A stretch of DNA of 64,000 nt, taken from positions 1,922,001 through 1,986,000 of the forward strand of contig CP183313.1 of NCBI GenBank assembly GCA_051414845.1, given 5' to 3'. Position numbers and translations under genes: made by a program. This DNA is from Simonsiella sp051414845 (GTDB taxonomy: Bacteria; Pseudomonadota; Gammaproteobacteria; Burkholderiales; Neisseriaceae). The notes under the pieces were generated by a model. The model saw only the letters and a program-made list of their open reading frames with translations, had not been told where the DNA came from and did no database searches. The stretch's first letter is position 1, and each line of letters begins with the position of its first letter. This document shows positions 8,266 through 15,836 of this stretch, in pieces.

Positions 8266-8845
8266 CGTAGTTCTCCTCGCGTACAATGCGCGGTGTGATT
8301 TCGCGCGGCTCAATCGTTACGGGTTGATAAACAACACGTTTTTCTTGTTCATCGTAGCGCATTTCCACATGACCTGAAATCGGGAAATCTTTGCGGAATG
8401 GGTGTCCAACAAAGCCGTAATCGGTCAAAATGCGGCGCAAATCGGGGTGATGATTGAAAATAATGCCATACATATCAAAGGCTTCGCGCTCGTACCAATC
8501 GGCAGCGTTGTAAATGGGGATAACGGTTTCCACAATGGGCAGATTGTCGTCTTGCGCCCACACGCGCACGCGAATGCGCTGATTGTTTTTCACGGAAACC
8601 AAATTGCTGACCACCGCAAAGCGTTTGCCGTGCCACGCTTGGTTTTTGTAGGTGCTGTAATCCACGCCGCACAAATCCACCAGACTTTCAAAATGCAAAT
8701 CGGGGTGGTCGCGCAAGGTGGTCATGATGTCCAAATAGTGTTCAGGCTGGCATTCAACGGTAACTTCGTCAAATGCCAAGCTGATTTTGCTGGCTTTGTC
8801 GCCCAAAATTTCGGTGCAGGCTGCCTGTAAATCAATAACGTGCAT
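8258..8845 (-). CDS. nuoC: NADH-quinone oxidoreductase subunit C
   Basis: 30-kDa-type connecting-module subunit, 195 residues, stand-alone and not fused to NuoD as in E. coli. The family signature is clear: ERECFDMYGIIF-type text reads WYEREAFDMYGIIFNHHPDLRRIL near residues 117-137, followed by GFVGHPFRKDFPISGHVEMRYD. AGGAAC lies upstream of the ATG. Its end encodes the ribosome binding site of nuoD, so the two are translationally coupled. Confidence 0.97.
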   Translation of the reverse strand: MHVIDLQAACTEILGDKASKISLAFDEVTVECQPEHYLDIMTTLRDHPDLHFESLVDLCGVDYSTYKNQAWHGKRFAVVSNLVSVKNNQRIRVRVWAQDDNLPIVETVIPIYNAADWYEREAFDMYGIIFNHHPDLRRILTDYGFVGHPFRKDFPISGHVEMRYDEQEKRVVYQPVTIEPREITPRIVREENYGG

Positions 8846-9012
8846 TTTGCGTTCCTAAAATATCATTTCTGTGCTTTCAGGCTTTTCAGGCTGCCTGAAA
8901 GATTTTTTGTGTAGGGTGCAACTTGTTGCACCAAATCAATTTAAATCTATGTGTTAGATGGTGCATCAAGATACACCCCTCTACTTTTCAGGCAGCCTGA
9001 AATCATCAAATC

Positions 9013-9492
9013 TTAATGCCGTGCAATCGTATAAGTGCGTTTGATTTTGCCCTGCAACTGAATCAAACCATACAACAAAGCCTCCGCAGTCGGCGGACAG
9101 CCTGGTACATACACATCAACAGGCACAATGCGGTCGCAGCCGCGCACCACCGAATACGAATAATGGTAGTAACCGCCACCGTTGGCACACGACCCCATAG
9201 ACAACACCCAACGCGGCTCTGCCATTTGGTCATAAACTCGACGCAGCGCAGGTGCCATTTTGTTGCACAATGTGCCAGCAACAATCATCAAATCGGATTG
9301 GCGCGGCGATGGGCGGAAAATAATCCCAAATCGGTCAAGGTCGTAACGCGCCATACCCGCGTGCATCATTTCCACGGCGCAGCAAGCTAAGCCAAATGTT
9401 ACAGGCCAGAGCGAGCCTGTACGAACGTAGTTTAAAACGGTATCTGCACTAGCAGTTACAAAACCTTTGTTCAAAACGCCTTCTATTCCCAT
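9013..9492 (-). CDS. nuoB: NADH-quinone oxidoreductase subunit B
   Basis: PSST-type subunit with the terminal N2 [4Fe-4S] cluster that reduces quinone. The start MGIEGVLNKGFVTAS at 9490-9492 gives 159 residues. A longer open frame upstream reads through the end of nuoA and is not used. Cluster cysteines are the adjacent pair in GLACCAVEMMH, one in MGSCANGGGYYHYSYS and one in VPGCPPTAEAL. The ATG overlaps the nuoA stop by 10 bases. A gap of about 165 bases with DUS and a hairpin separates it from nuoC. Confidence 0.98.
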   Translation of the reverse strand: MGIEGVLNKGFVTASADTVLNYVRTGSLWPVTFGLACCAVEMMHAGMARYDLDRFGIIFRPSPRQSDLMIVAGTLCNKMAPALRRVYDQMAEPRWVLSMGSCANGGGYYHYSYSVVRGCDRIVPVDVYVPGCPPTAEALLYGLIQLQGKIKRTYTIARH

Positions 9493-9851
9493 TCCAGCGC
9501 ACCTTTTTTCCATTCGTAAACAAAGCCCACCGTCAAAACAACGATGAACACGAGCATTGACCAAAACGCATAACTGCCCGTTTGCGCCATTAAATCTTTA
9601 TAAACCACCGCCCAAGGAATCATGAAGGCAACTTCCAAATCAAACAAAATAAACAAAATGGCAACCAAATAATAACGCACGTCAAATTTCATACGCGCGT
9701 TTTCAAATGCGTCAAAACCACACTCAAACGGCGTGTCTTTTTGCGCATAATGGCGTTTCGGACCCAGTAACGTACCCAATAAAATAAACACAATGCCCGC
9801 CACTAAGCCGACAATGGCGAATATCAGTACGGGAAAATAGTTTGCCAACAT
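9483..9851 (-). CDS. nuoA: NADH-quinone oxidoreductase subunit A
   Basis: Small membrane subunit at the junction of the two arms of complex I, 122 residues. Three membrane helices are visible: residues 8-30, about 65-85 and 92-112. The loop PFECGFDAFENARMKFDVRYY after the first helix, including the conserved cysteine, is the family signature and faces the quinone cavity. First gene of the cluster, so the nuo promoter should lie in 9852-10100; I could not assign one with confidence. Confidence 0.97.
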   Translation of the reverse strand: MLANYFPVLIFAIVGLVAGIVFILLGTLLGPKRHYAQKDTPFECGFDAFENARMKFDVRYYLVAILFILFDLEVAFMIPWAVVYKDLMAQTGSYAFWSMLVFIVVLTVGFVYEWKKGALEWE

Positions 9852-10115
9852 AGCAGCACCTATGATTAAAATAATTTGCGTAATTTATAATTTTACCGTT
9901 TTTCACATAAGTTTAAAAGTAGGATTTTTCATCTACACCGCATGAAAAAGCTCAAATTTCAGATGGTTACAGATAACAATTACTATTTAAAATCAAATTA
10001 AAATTTATATTTGAAACAATATGCTTATTTTTTCAGTAAAAACAGAAATTTTCAGGCATCCTTTGAAGTTATCAAGGCTGCCTGAAAATTATTTACTTGT
10101 TTATTCAATAAGATA

Positions 10116-10739
10116 TTAAGCGCGCAACGCTGCCGCTTCTTTCGCTAAACGCTCAATCGTTTGCCAATCGCGTTTTGCCACTACATCTTTCGGCGTTAGC
10201 CATGAACCGCCTACACACAATACATTCGGCAATTTCAAATAATCAGGCGCAGTTTCCAAGCTAATGCCGCCTGTTGGACAGAATTTCACTTGCGGAAACG
10301 GACCGTGCAAGGCTTTCAACATCGCTTTGCCGCCAACGACTTCCGCTGGAAACAGTTTGCACGTATCAATACCGTGTTCCAAAGCCAACATCAATTCGCC
10401 CGGTGTTGCAATACCTGGAATCACGCTAATGCCGCTTCTTTCCGCTGCGTGCGCCAATTTCACATTAAACCCCGGGCTAATTGCAAACACCGCGCCCGCA
10501 TCTTCAACCGCTTTTAATTGTTCGCCGTTAATTACCGTCCCCGCGCCTACAATCGCGCCTTTCACTTCTTTGGCGATTTTCTCAATCGCTTTCAAGCCGT
10601 ATTCCGTACGCAAAGTGATTTCCAAAGTCGGAATCCCGCCCTCCACCAAAGCATGCGCCAAATCTACGGCAGAATCGATGTCATCAATCGCGATAACAGG
10701 AACGACGGCACCAGCCGTTAAAATCTCACGAGCATTCAT
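10116..10739 (-). CDS. eda: KDPG/KHG aldolase
   Basis: 2-keto-3-deoxy-6-phosphogluconate aldolase, the last specific step of the Entner-Doudoroff pathway, which yields pyruvate and glyceraldehyde 3-phosphate. The start is MNAREILTAGAVVPVIAI at 10737-10739, preceded by AGGAGTAACACA, and gives 207 residues; an ATG 12 codons upstream lacks such a site. Visible family elements are PTLEITLRTEYG with the active-site glutamate, GAGTVING, and KLFPAEVVGG with the Schiff-base lysine, followed by FCPTGGIS for phosphate binding. edd is not in the window. A HexR-like palindrome overlaps its promoter. Confidence 0.96.
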   Translation of the reverse strand: MNAREILTAGAVVPVIAIDDIDSAVDLAHALVEGGIPTLEITLRTEYGLKAIEKIAKEVKGAIVGAGTVINGEQLKAVEDAGAVFAISPGFNVKLAHAAERSGISVIPGIATPGELMLALEHGIDTCKLFPAEVVGGKAMLKALHGPFPQVKFCPTGGISLETAPDYLKLPNVLCVGGSWLTPKDVVAKRDWQTIERLAKEAAALRA

Positions 10740-10773
10740 TGTGTTACTCCTACTAATGGATGGAAATGAAAGC

Positions 10774-10802
10774 ATTATACACGGTTTATGTAATTCAATT
10801 AC
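10774..10802 (-). promoter_or_regulatory. Promoter of eda
   Basis: On the minus strand TATAAT (plus 10774-10779) lies about 35 bases before the eda start. A weak -35 (TAATTG, plus 10796-10801) is 16 bases away, inside the palindrome at 10787-10805. Confidence 0.6.
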
Positions 10803-10805
10803 ATA
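10787..10805. promoter_or_regulatory. HexR-like operator upstream of eda
   Basis: TATGTAATTCAATTACATA is a perfect 19-bp palindrome around a central base. The reported HexR site in proteobacteria is TGTAATWWWATTACA; this one matches except for C at the centre. HexR is the KDPG-responsive regulator of Entner-Doudoroff and related sugar genes, and eda is a classic target. The site covers the -35 region, consistent with repression. The hexR gene is not in this window. Confidence 0.65.
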
Positions 10806-10835
10806 ATATTTATTGTTTCATTCCATATAAATGGT

Positions 10836-10873
10836 TTCAGGCTGCCTGAAAATCAACTTTCAGGCAGCCTGAA
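10836..10873. other. Opposed pair of DNA uptake sequences
   Basis: TTCAGGCTGCCTGAA at 10836-10850 and its complement at 10859-10873. The pair can fold into a hairpin and lies downstream of the ABC ATPase gene, between it and eda. This is a typical arrangement in the window. Confidence 0.8.
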
Positions 10874-10883
10874 TGGGTTAGGG

Positions 10884-11678
10884 TTAGCTTAACAATAAAG
10901 AATCATCCGAAACCTTCTCGCCGCGCGTTTTTTCAAACATATCCAACAAATCGCGCATGGTCATGCCTTGGCGTTTGTCGCCATCCACGTCCAACACAAC
11001 TTGCCCTTGATGCAACATCACGGTGCGCTGTCCGTGGTCAAGTGCTTGTTGCATGGAATGCGTTACCATCATCGCCGTCAATTTATTTTCGGAAATAATC
11101 TGGTCGGTCAATTCCAATACAAACGCTGCTGTTTTCGGGTCAAGCGCGGCGGTGTGTTCGTCTAGCAGCAAAATTTTGCTCGGTTGCAAACTCGCCATCA
11201 GCAAACTTACTGCTTGGCGTTGTCCGCCCGACAGCAAGCCCATGCGGTCGGTCAACCGATTTTCCAAACCCAATTTCAATACCGACAATTTTTCGCGGAA
11301 AAATTCGCGATTCGCCTTGTTCAACGCGCCCGATAAACCGCGCCCTTGTCCGCGCTTAAACGCCAATGCCATGTTTTCTTCAATGCTCAAATTGGCGCAC
11401 GTCCCTGCCATCGGGTCTTGGAACACGCGCGCCACCAAGCCTGCGCGTTTGTGTGCAGGCAGCCGCGTAACGTCCGTACCATCAATACGAATACTGCCTG
11501 AATCAACCAAAATATCGCCGCTAATCGCGTTCAAAAACGTGGATTTACCTGCGCCGTTGCTGCCAATCACGGTAACGAATTCACCGTCTTTAATGTGCAA
11601 ACTCATGCCGCGCAAGGCTAGATTTTCAATCGGCGTGCCCGCGTTAAACGTGAGTTTTAACTGCCCTGCTTTCATCAT
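10884..11678 (-). CDS. ABC importer ATP-binding protein (TrpXYZ/LivF-like)
   Basis: ATPase of an uptake ABC transporter, 264 residues. Walker A is IGSNGAGKST near residue 38, the signature is LLSGGQRQAVSL near 150, Walker B is KILLLDEHTAALDP, and the switch histidine is in MMVTHSM. The form DEHTAALD and the partner permease fit the group whose binding proteins are ABC_sub_bind lipoproteins, some of which import tryptophan or tyrosine. The substrate cannot be told from the sequence. Four bases separate it from the permease stop, so they are one operon. No binding-protein gene lies next to the pair. Confidence 0.88.
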   Translation of the reverse strand: MMKAGQLKLTFNAGTPIENLALRGMSLHIKDGEFVTVIGSNGAGKSTFLNAISGDILVDSGSIRIDGTDVTRLPAHKRAGLVARVFQDPMAGTCANLSIEENMALAFKRGQGRGLSGALNKANREFFREKLSVLKLGLENRLTDRMGLLSGGQRQAVSLLMASLQPSKILLLDEHTAALDPKTAAFVLELTDQIISENKLTAMMVTHSMQQALDHGQRTVMLHQGQVVLDVDGDKRQGMTMRDLLDMFEKTRGEKVSDDSLLLS

Positions 11679-11682
11679 GGCG

Positions 11683-12576
11683 TTATTTCCTTGTTTTCAA
11701 TTTGGCTTTAATTTGCGGCAACAACATCACGCACACCACCAAAACCGAAGTAATCAAATTCAAATCTTGCGTTTTCAAACCCAAGCCCGACAGCGTTTCG
11801 CTGCCCATCGCAACCATGATAAATAAACGATAAATAATAGAACCAATAATGACAGATAAAGTAATCAACCACATTTTTTTGCTTGGCAACAAAGCCTCGC
11901 CCAAAATCACCGCTGCCAAACCGAACACAATCGTGCCGAGACCTGCGCTCACATCTGCGCCGCCGACCAGTTGCGCAAACAATGCACCACCCAAAGCAAT
12001 CAAACCGTTAGACAACGCCATCCCCAGCATAATCATGAAATTAGTAGAAATACCTTGCGCGCGCGCCATGCGTGGATTCGCACCCGTTGCACGCATTGCC
12101 AAACCTATTTCCGTGTGAAAAAACCAGTCTAGTGTGAATTTAATCAACAGAGAAATTAATAATAAGATCAAGGTGTTTTGCCAAATTCCTGTACCCAAAA
12201 TCGGCTTAAACATATCAAAAACGGTATCGGTTCCCAACAATGGAATATTAGGCGCACCACCAATGCGCAAATTCACCGAATACAATGCCGTCATGACAAT
12301 AATCCCTGCCAATAACTGCAAAATACCCAGTTTCACATTCAACCAAGCAGTCAATAAACCCGCTACCACACCCGCAGCAAAACCAACGCCAACCGCTAAA
12401 ATGGGATTCATCCCAGTTGTCATACACACCGCACAAGCAAATGCACCCAGTGGAAAACTACCATCTGCTGTTAAATCAGGAAAGTCCAAAATGCGAAATG
12501 AAAGCAACACGCCCAAAGCAACGATGGCATACACCAAACCCGTTTCAAATGTGCCAAATAAAGCCAGAAGCGACAT
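11683..12576 (-). CDS. ABC importer permease (branched-chain amino acid permease family)
   Basis: Membrane component of the importer, 297 residues with about eight hydrophobic segments. Start is MSLLALFGTFETGLVYAIVA. The segment SFRILDFPDLTADGSFPLGA near residues 26-45 is typical of the BPD_transp_2 permeases of the TrpY-like group, and MRATGANPRMARAQGIS near residue 170 is the loop contacting the ATPase. It is the first gene of the pair; its promoter should lie just upstream of 12576. The solute-binding protein expected in this family is not encoded next to it. Confidence 0.88.
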   Translation of the reverse strand: MSLLALFGTFETGLVYAIVALGVLLSFRILDFPDLTADGSFPLGAFACAVCMTTGMNPILAVGVGFAAGVVAGLLTAWLNVKLGILQLLAGIIVMTALYSVNLRIGGAPNIPLLGTDTVFDMFKPILGTGIWQNTLILLLISLLIKFTLDWFFHTEIGLAMRATGANPRMARAQGISTNFMIMLGMALSNGLIALGGALFAQLVGGADVSAGLGTIVFGLAAVILGEALLPSKKMWLITLSVIIGSIIYRLFIMVAMGSETLSGLGLKTQDLNLITSVLVVCVMLLPQIKAKLKTRK

Positions 12577-13025
12577 ACAAATCCCTTAAATCAATCTCTT
12601 ATCAAATATTTCAGGCAGCCTGAAATACTATTTTATCAAGCCAAATGAAAAGTCAAAGCGTAGGGCAAAACCCTACGCGTTGAACAACAATAAAATAAAA
12701 CATTCTCAACATATTAAAGCAGACACATCAGGCTGCCTGAAAACAAAAAACTTAGCATTCATTTCTTGGTAAAATAAAACCACACAATATAACGGAAAAG
12801 ACAATAAATTTCTTGCACAATCAAAATAGAAAAGCACAACGAACCAGCAAATTATACCAAATTTATTTGATAATTAAATTTTAGTTTCTTTTTTCATTAG
12901 TCTGAAATAATAAAATATCAAAAAAATAAATACGCCCTGCATTTCATTTCTTTTTATCAACGTTTTCAACGCATAGCGCCTGATATTCGATAAGTAAAAA
13001 TCAACATTTAAACAACACAAAACCT

Positions 13026-13053
13026 TTGCTCACTTTTCAAAACAATGTATAAT
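13026..13053 (+). promoter_or_regulatory. Promoter of rpmB-rpmG (distal)
   Basis: TTGCTC at 13026-13031 and a perfect TATAAT at 13048-13053, 16 bases apart. This gives a leader of about 150 bases before rpmB. Confidence 0.7.
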
Positions 13054-13139
13054 GCTTCGTTTTCGTAGGCAAAACTGTTTACTTAGCGCAACATTTTCGC
13101 GGGCAATCCCTAAAAATGACAACAAAACGCACATACAGA

Positions 13140-13169
13140 TTGCCCCATAAACACGGCTTATGATATAAA
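13140..13169 (+). promoter_or_regulatory. Possible second promoter of rpmB
   Basis: TTGCCC at 13140-13145 and TATAAA at 13164-13169 with an 18-base spacer, closer to the gene. Weaker than the distal one. Confidence 0.4.
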
Positions 13170-13213
13170 CCGCGTTTCGTTTTTAATTTATCATTTAAGT
13201 TTGGAGACCAATC

Positions 13214-13450
13214 ATGGCAAAAGTTTGCAAAATTACGGGCAAACGTCCAATGTCTGGCAACAACGTATCACATGCCAACAACAAAACCAAACGTCGTTTT
13301 TTGCCTAACCTGCAATCACGCCGTTTTTGGGTAGAGAGCGAAAACCGTTGGGTTCGCCTCCGTGTATCTAACGCTGCATTGCGCACTATCGATAAAAACG
13401 GCATCGACGCTGTTTTAGCTGATTTGCGTGCTCGTGGCGAAGCCATCTAA
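13214..13450 (+). CDS. rpmB: 50S ribosomal protein L28
   Basis: Ribosomal large-subunit protein of 78 residues. MAKVCKITGKRPMSGNNVSHANNKTKRRF is the family N-terminus with one cysteine and no zinc-ribbon motif. RFWVESENRWVRLRVS and the terminal LRARGEAI are also typical. GGAG lies before the ATG. It is followed 16 bases later by rpmG, the usual bacterial pair. Confidence 0.98.
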   Translation: MAKVCKITGKRPMSGNNVSHANNKTKRRFLPNLQSRRFWVESENRWVRLRVSNAALRTIDKNGIDAVLADLRARGEAI

Positions 13451-13466
13451 TATAAAGGATTGAATC

Positions 13467-13622
13467 ATGCGCGATAAAATCAAACTGGAATCGTCTGCTG
13501 GTACAGGTCACTTCTATACCACAACCAAAAACAAACGCACTATGCCTGGCAAAATGGAAATCAAAAAATTTGACCCAGTTGCTCGCAAACACGTTATCTA
13601 CAAAGAAACCAAATTGAAATAA
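13467..13622 (+). CDS. rpmG: 50S ribosomal protein L33
   Basis: A 51-residue ribosomal protein beginning MRDKIKLESSAGTGHFYTTT and ending HVIYKETKLK. It contains no cysteine, so it is the zinc-independent form. AAAGGAT precedes the ATG. A strong terminator follows directly. It is cotranscribed with rpmB. Confidence 0.98.
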   Translation: MRDKIKLESSAGTGHFYTTTKNKRTMPGKMEIKKFDPVARKHVIYKETKLK

Positions 13623-13636
13623 TTTCAACGTTTCTC

Positions 13637-13670
13637 AAAAAAGCCTTTGTTATTCAACAAAGGCTTTTTT
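13637..13670 (+). terminator. Intrinsic terminator after rpmG
   Basis: Stem AAAAGCCTTTGTT, loop ATTC, then AACAAAGGCTTTT followed by a T-run. Confidence 0.9.
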
Positions 13671-13708
13671 ATTTTTTTCAGGCTGCCTGAAACAACCCTA
13701 CCAAACTA

Positions 13709-13738
13709 TTGTTATACTATAACAACATTTGCTATAAT
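13709..13738 (+). promoter_or_regulatory. Promoter of znuA
   Basis: TTGTTA at 13709-13714 and TATAAT at 13733-13738 with an 18-base spacer. The -35 element lies inside the Zur-like box. Confidence 0.7.
13710..13724. promoter_or_regulatory. Zur-like operator upstream of znuA
   Basis: TGTTATACTATAACA, a perfect palindrome with central C. It matches the reported meningococcal Zur motif TGTTATDNHATAACA at every position. It covers the -35 region, so zinc-loaded Zur would block znuA transcription. Confidence 0.85.
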
Positions 13739-13772
13739 CCGTTTTTTTGTGTAAACAATAAAAGGAAGTAAA

Positions 13773-14684
13773 ATGAAACATATGATTAAAACCAGCACAT
13801 TGCTGTGTGCACTGGCTTTTTCAGGCAGCGTATTTGCAGCACCGTTGCAAGTTGTTAGCAGTTTTAGCATTTTAGGCGATGTAGTTAAACAAATTGGTGG
13901 CGAACGTGTGAGCGTAGACAATTTGGTCGGCGCCGATGCCGATGCCCATGCTTATCAGCTAACCAGTGGCGATGTGAAAAAAATCGGTGCAGCGCAATTG
14001 GTTATGCTCAACGGTTTAGGCTTGGAGCAAGGCGATGTGGTACGCGCAGTCAAACAAAGCAAAGTACCGTATGCCGAAGCCGCACAAGGCATTACACCGT
14101 TAAAAAATGAAGAAGGCGCGCACCATCATCACGATGAAGAAGGTCACGACCATGACCACGGCGAATTTGACCCACATGTATGGCATGACCCGAAACTCAT
14201 GCAAAAATACGCGGCGAATGTAACCAAAGCCCTCATCAAAGCCGACCCGAGTGGCGCAAAATACTACCAAGAGCGTTTTCAAAAATACTCTAACCAACTG
14301 ATTCAGTTAGATAACTATGCTCGAAGTCAATTCAACGCCATTCCTGCCGCGCACCGCAAAGTGCTGACAGGACACCACTCATTTGGCTACTTAGGCAAAC
14401 GCTATGGCGTCACTTTCCTTGCGCCACAAGGCGTGAGCACAGAAGCTCAGCCATCAGCCAAAACTGTTGCCGCGATTATTCGTCAAATCAAGCAACAAGG
14501 CATTAAAGCCGTGTTCACCGAAAACATCAAAGACGGTCGCATGATACAGCGCATTGCGCAAGAAACAGGCGTAAAAGTGGGCGGCAAATTGTATTCCGAC
14601 GCTTTATCCAAAGGTGCACCAGCGGCAACTTATGCCGATTTGTTCCGTTACAATGTGAAAACCATGAGCGGTGCAATGAAATAA
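13773..14684 (+). CDS. znuA: Zinc ABC transporter substrate-binding protein
   Basis: Periplasmic metal-binding protein of the cluster A-I family, 303 residues. A signal peptide runs to about residue 23 (SGSVFAAPL), partly encoded by a DUS half. Metal-ligand histidines are seen in DAHAYQLTSGD near 63, DPHVWHDPKLM near 133 and LTGHHSFGYLGKRYG near 197, with a late acidic ligand. A histidine/aspartate-rich loop (HHHHDEEGHDHDHGE, about residues 112-126) is the mark of zinc rather than manganese binders. AGGAAG precedes the ATG. A Zur-like box in the promoter supports zinc uptake. Confidence 0.94.
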   Translation: MKHMIKTSTLLCALAFSGSVFAAPLQVVSSFSILGDVVKQIGGERVSVDNLVGADADAHAYQLTSGDVKKIGAAQLVMLNGLGLEQGDVVRAVKQSKVPYAEAAQGITPLKNEEGAHHHHDEEGHDHDHGEFDPHVWHDPKLMQKYAANVTKALIKADPSGAKYYQERFQKYSNQLIQLDNYARSQFNAIPAAHRKVLTGHHSFGYLGKRYGVTFLAPQGVSTEAQPSAKTVAAIIRQIKQQGIKAVFTENIKDGRMIQRIAQETGVKVGGKLYSDALSKGAPAATYADLFRYNVKTMSGAMK

Positions 14685-14719
14685 GCTAAAGTATATAAAA
14701 AAAGAAAATAGAGAGAAAA

Positions 14720-14758
14720 AAGGCTGCCTGAAAACCAACAAAGTTTTCAGGCAGCCTT
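14720..14758. terminator. DUS-pair hairpin between convergent znuA and znuC
   Basis: AAGGCTGCCTGAAAAC, seven-base loop, GTTTTCAGGCAGCCTT: a 16-bp perfect stem made of two opposed DUS. It is placed to end transcription from both sides. Confidence 0.75.
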
Positions 14759-14770
14759 CATTTATATCAA

Positions 14771-15499
14771 TTAAACGGGCTCACACCAAGCCTCATCTTC
14801 CGCCACTTGCGCCAACGCATTGGCTTTTTTCAGCAACTCATCGCACAAAACCGCTTCCGTTTTACCCGAAGCAATCTTCTCTCGCGCCATTAATAGCGTT
14901 GTCGGAAAATAAGCGCGCACCTGTTCATAATCATGCAACACCGCAATAATCGCCTTACCCGCTTGATTTTCTTGGCGCAACACCTCCAAAAGCGCGTAAG
15001 TTGTGCGCGCATCCACCGCATTAAACGGCTCATCGAGCAACAAAAATTGCGCATTTTGCACCAACATCCGTGCAAACAAAACGCGCTGAAATTGCCCATT
15101 CGACAACTCGCCAATGCTGCGTTCAGAAAAATCCCACATATCCACACGCGTTAAGGCAGCCTGAATCCGCGCCTGTTGCTCACGCGTTACCCGCCCAAAA
15201 AAACCGATTTCATACCAAAGGCCCATCGCCGTCAATTCAAACACACTCATTGGCTGACTGCGGTCCACATCCGCCTGTTGCGGTAAATACGCAATATCGC
15301 GGCGCGACAAACCCTGCCAATTAACGCTGCCCGTATTGGTGCGCAACAAACCCATCATCGCCTTGAGCAAGGTCGATTTTCCTGCCCCATTCGGGCCAAA
15401 AATTGCGCACATACAACCCGATTCAAACGTCATATCCAAATGATGTACCGCTGGGCGCGCGCGGTAGCTAATCGTCAAATTCTCAACCTGAATACTCAT
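14771..15499 (-). CDS. znuC: Zinc ABC transporter ATP-binding protein
   Basis: ATPase of the zinc importer, 242 residues from the start MSIQVENLTISYRARPAVHH at 15497-15499. An ATG 73 codons upstream is open but its extra residues come from another frame of the preceding small gene and a DUS. Walker A is FGPNGAGKST near residue 36, the signature is ELSNGQFQRVLFARML, Walker B is FLLLDEPFNAVD, and the switch histidine is in VLHDYEQV. The form LSNGQFQR is typical of metal importers. Its ATG overlaps the stop of the 34-codon gene (ATGA). It converges with znuA; no permease (znuB) lies between or beside them. Confidence 0.88.
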   Translation of the reverse strand: MSIQVENLTISYRARPAVHHLDMTFESGCMCAIFGPNGAGKSTLLKAMMGLLRTNTGSVNWQGLSRRDIAYLPQQADVDRSQPMSVFELTAMGLWYEIGFFGRVTREQQARIQAALTRVDMWDFSERSIGELSNGQFQRVLFARMLVQNAQFLLLDEPFNAVDARTTYALLEVLRQENQAGKAIIAVLHDYEQVRAYFPTTLLMAREKIASGKTEAVLCDELLKKANALAQVAEDEAWCEPV

Positions 15500-15600
15500 T
15501 CGGAAACCGCCCAAAAATAAACGCCCCACAAAAGGGCTATGGTTGCCAACGCCAGCAAAACACGCTGCGCCATACCTGTTAATAAAAGAGAATTTCGCAT
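15496..15600 (-). CDS. Possible single-pass membrane microprotein coupled to znuC
   Basis: A 34-codon frame begins at ATG 15598-15600 with MRNSLLLTGMAQRVLLALAT, continues IALLWGVYFWAVSE and stops with TGA whose first bases are shared with the znuC start (ATGA). The middle, about residues 11-31, is one hydrophobic helix with two tryptophans. I do not recognise a family. The overlap is the usual form of translational coupling, and the upstream Zur-like box at 15632-15646 would control both genes. It could be a remnant of a larger protein; the ribosome binding site (GGTTGGATT before ATG) is weak. Confidence 0.5.
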   Translation of the reverse strand: MRNSLLLTGMAQRVLLALATIALLWGVYFWAVSE

Positions 15601-15631
15601 AATCCAACCAAAGCTGCCTGAAAAAATGAAG

Positions 15632-15646
15632 TGATATTGTATAACA
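15632..15646. promoter_or_regulatory. Zur-like operator upstream of the znuC transcript
   Basis: TGTTATACAATATCA on the minus strand, which matches TGTTATDNHATAACA at 14 of 15 positions. It is 32 bases upstream of the microprotein start. Confidence 0.7.
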
Positions 15647-15836
15647 TTTTTTCACTTTCAGGCTGCCTGAAAATACATAACAACCATCGCAACACAGATC
15701 GGCTTTCCAAGCCGACATTCAACCGTTTCAGGCAGCCTGAAAAAACTTTCCTTATTCACACTATTTCATATTCTATTGAAAATCATCAAGTTGCCACTAT
15801 ATTCCGCCACTCAACACCGCATAACTAAGGAAAATC

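Larger units (their letters stand above)
12577..13213. other. Long intergenic region without a gene
   Basis: About 640 AT-rich bases. I see no open frame with a plausible start. It holds DUS copies near 12609-12623 and 12729-12743, a short hairpin at 12659-12678 (GCGTAGGG, CAAA, ACCCTACGC) and the promoter region of rpmB. Confidence 0.7.

Noticed and set aside
12659..12678. GCGTAGGG hairpin as terminator of the ABC genes
   Set aside because: It is upstream of the permease start on the minus strand and has no T-run; more likely one of the GTAGG-type hairpins.
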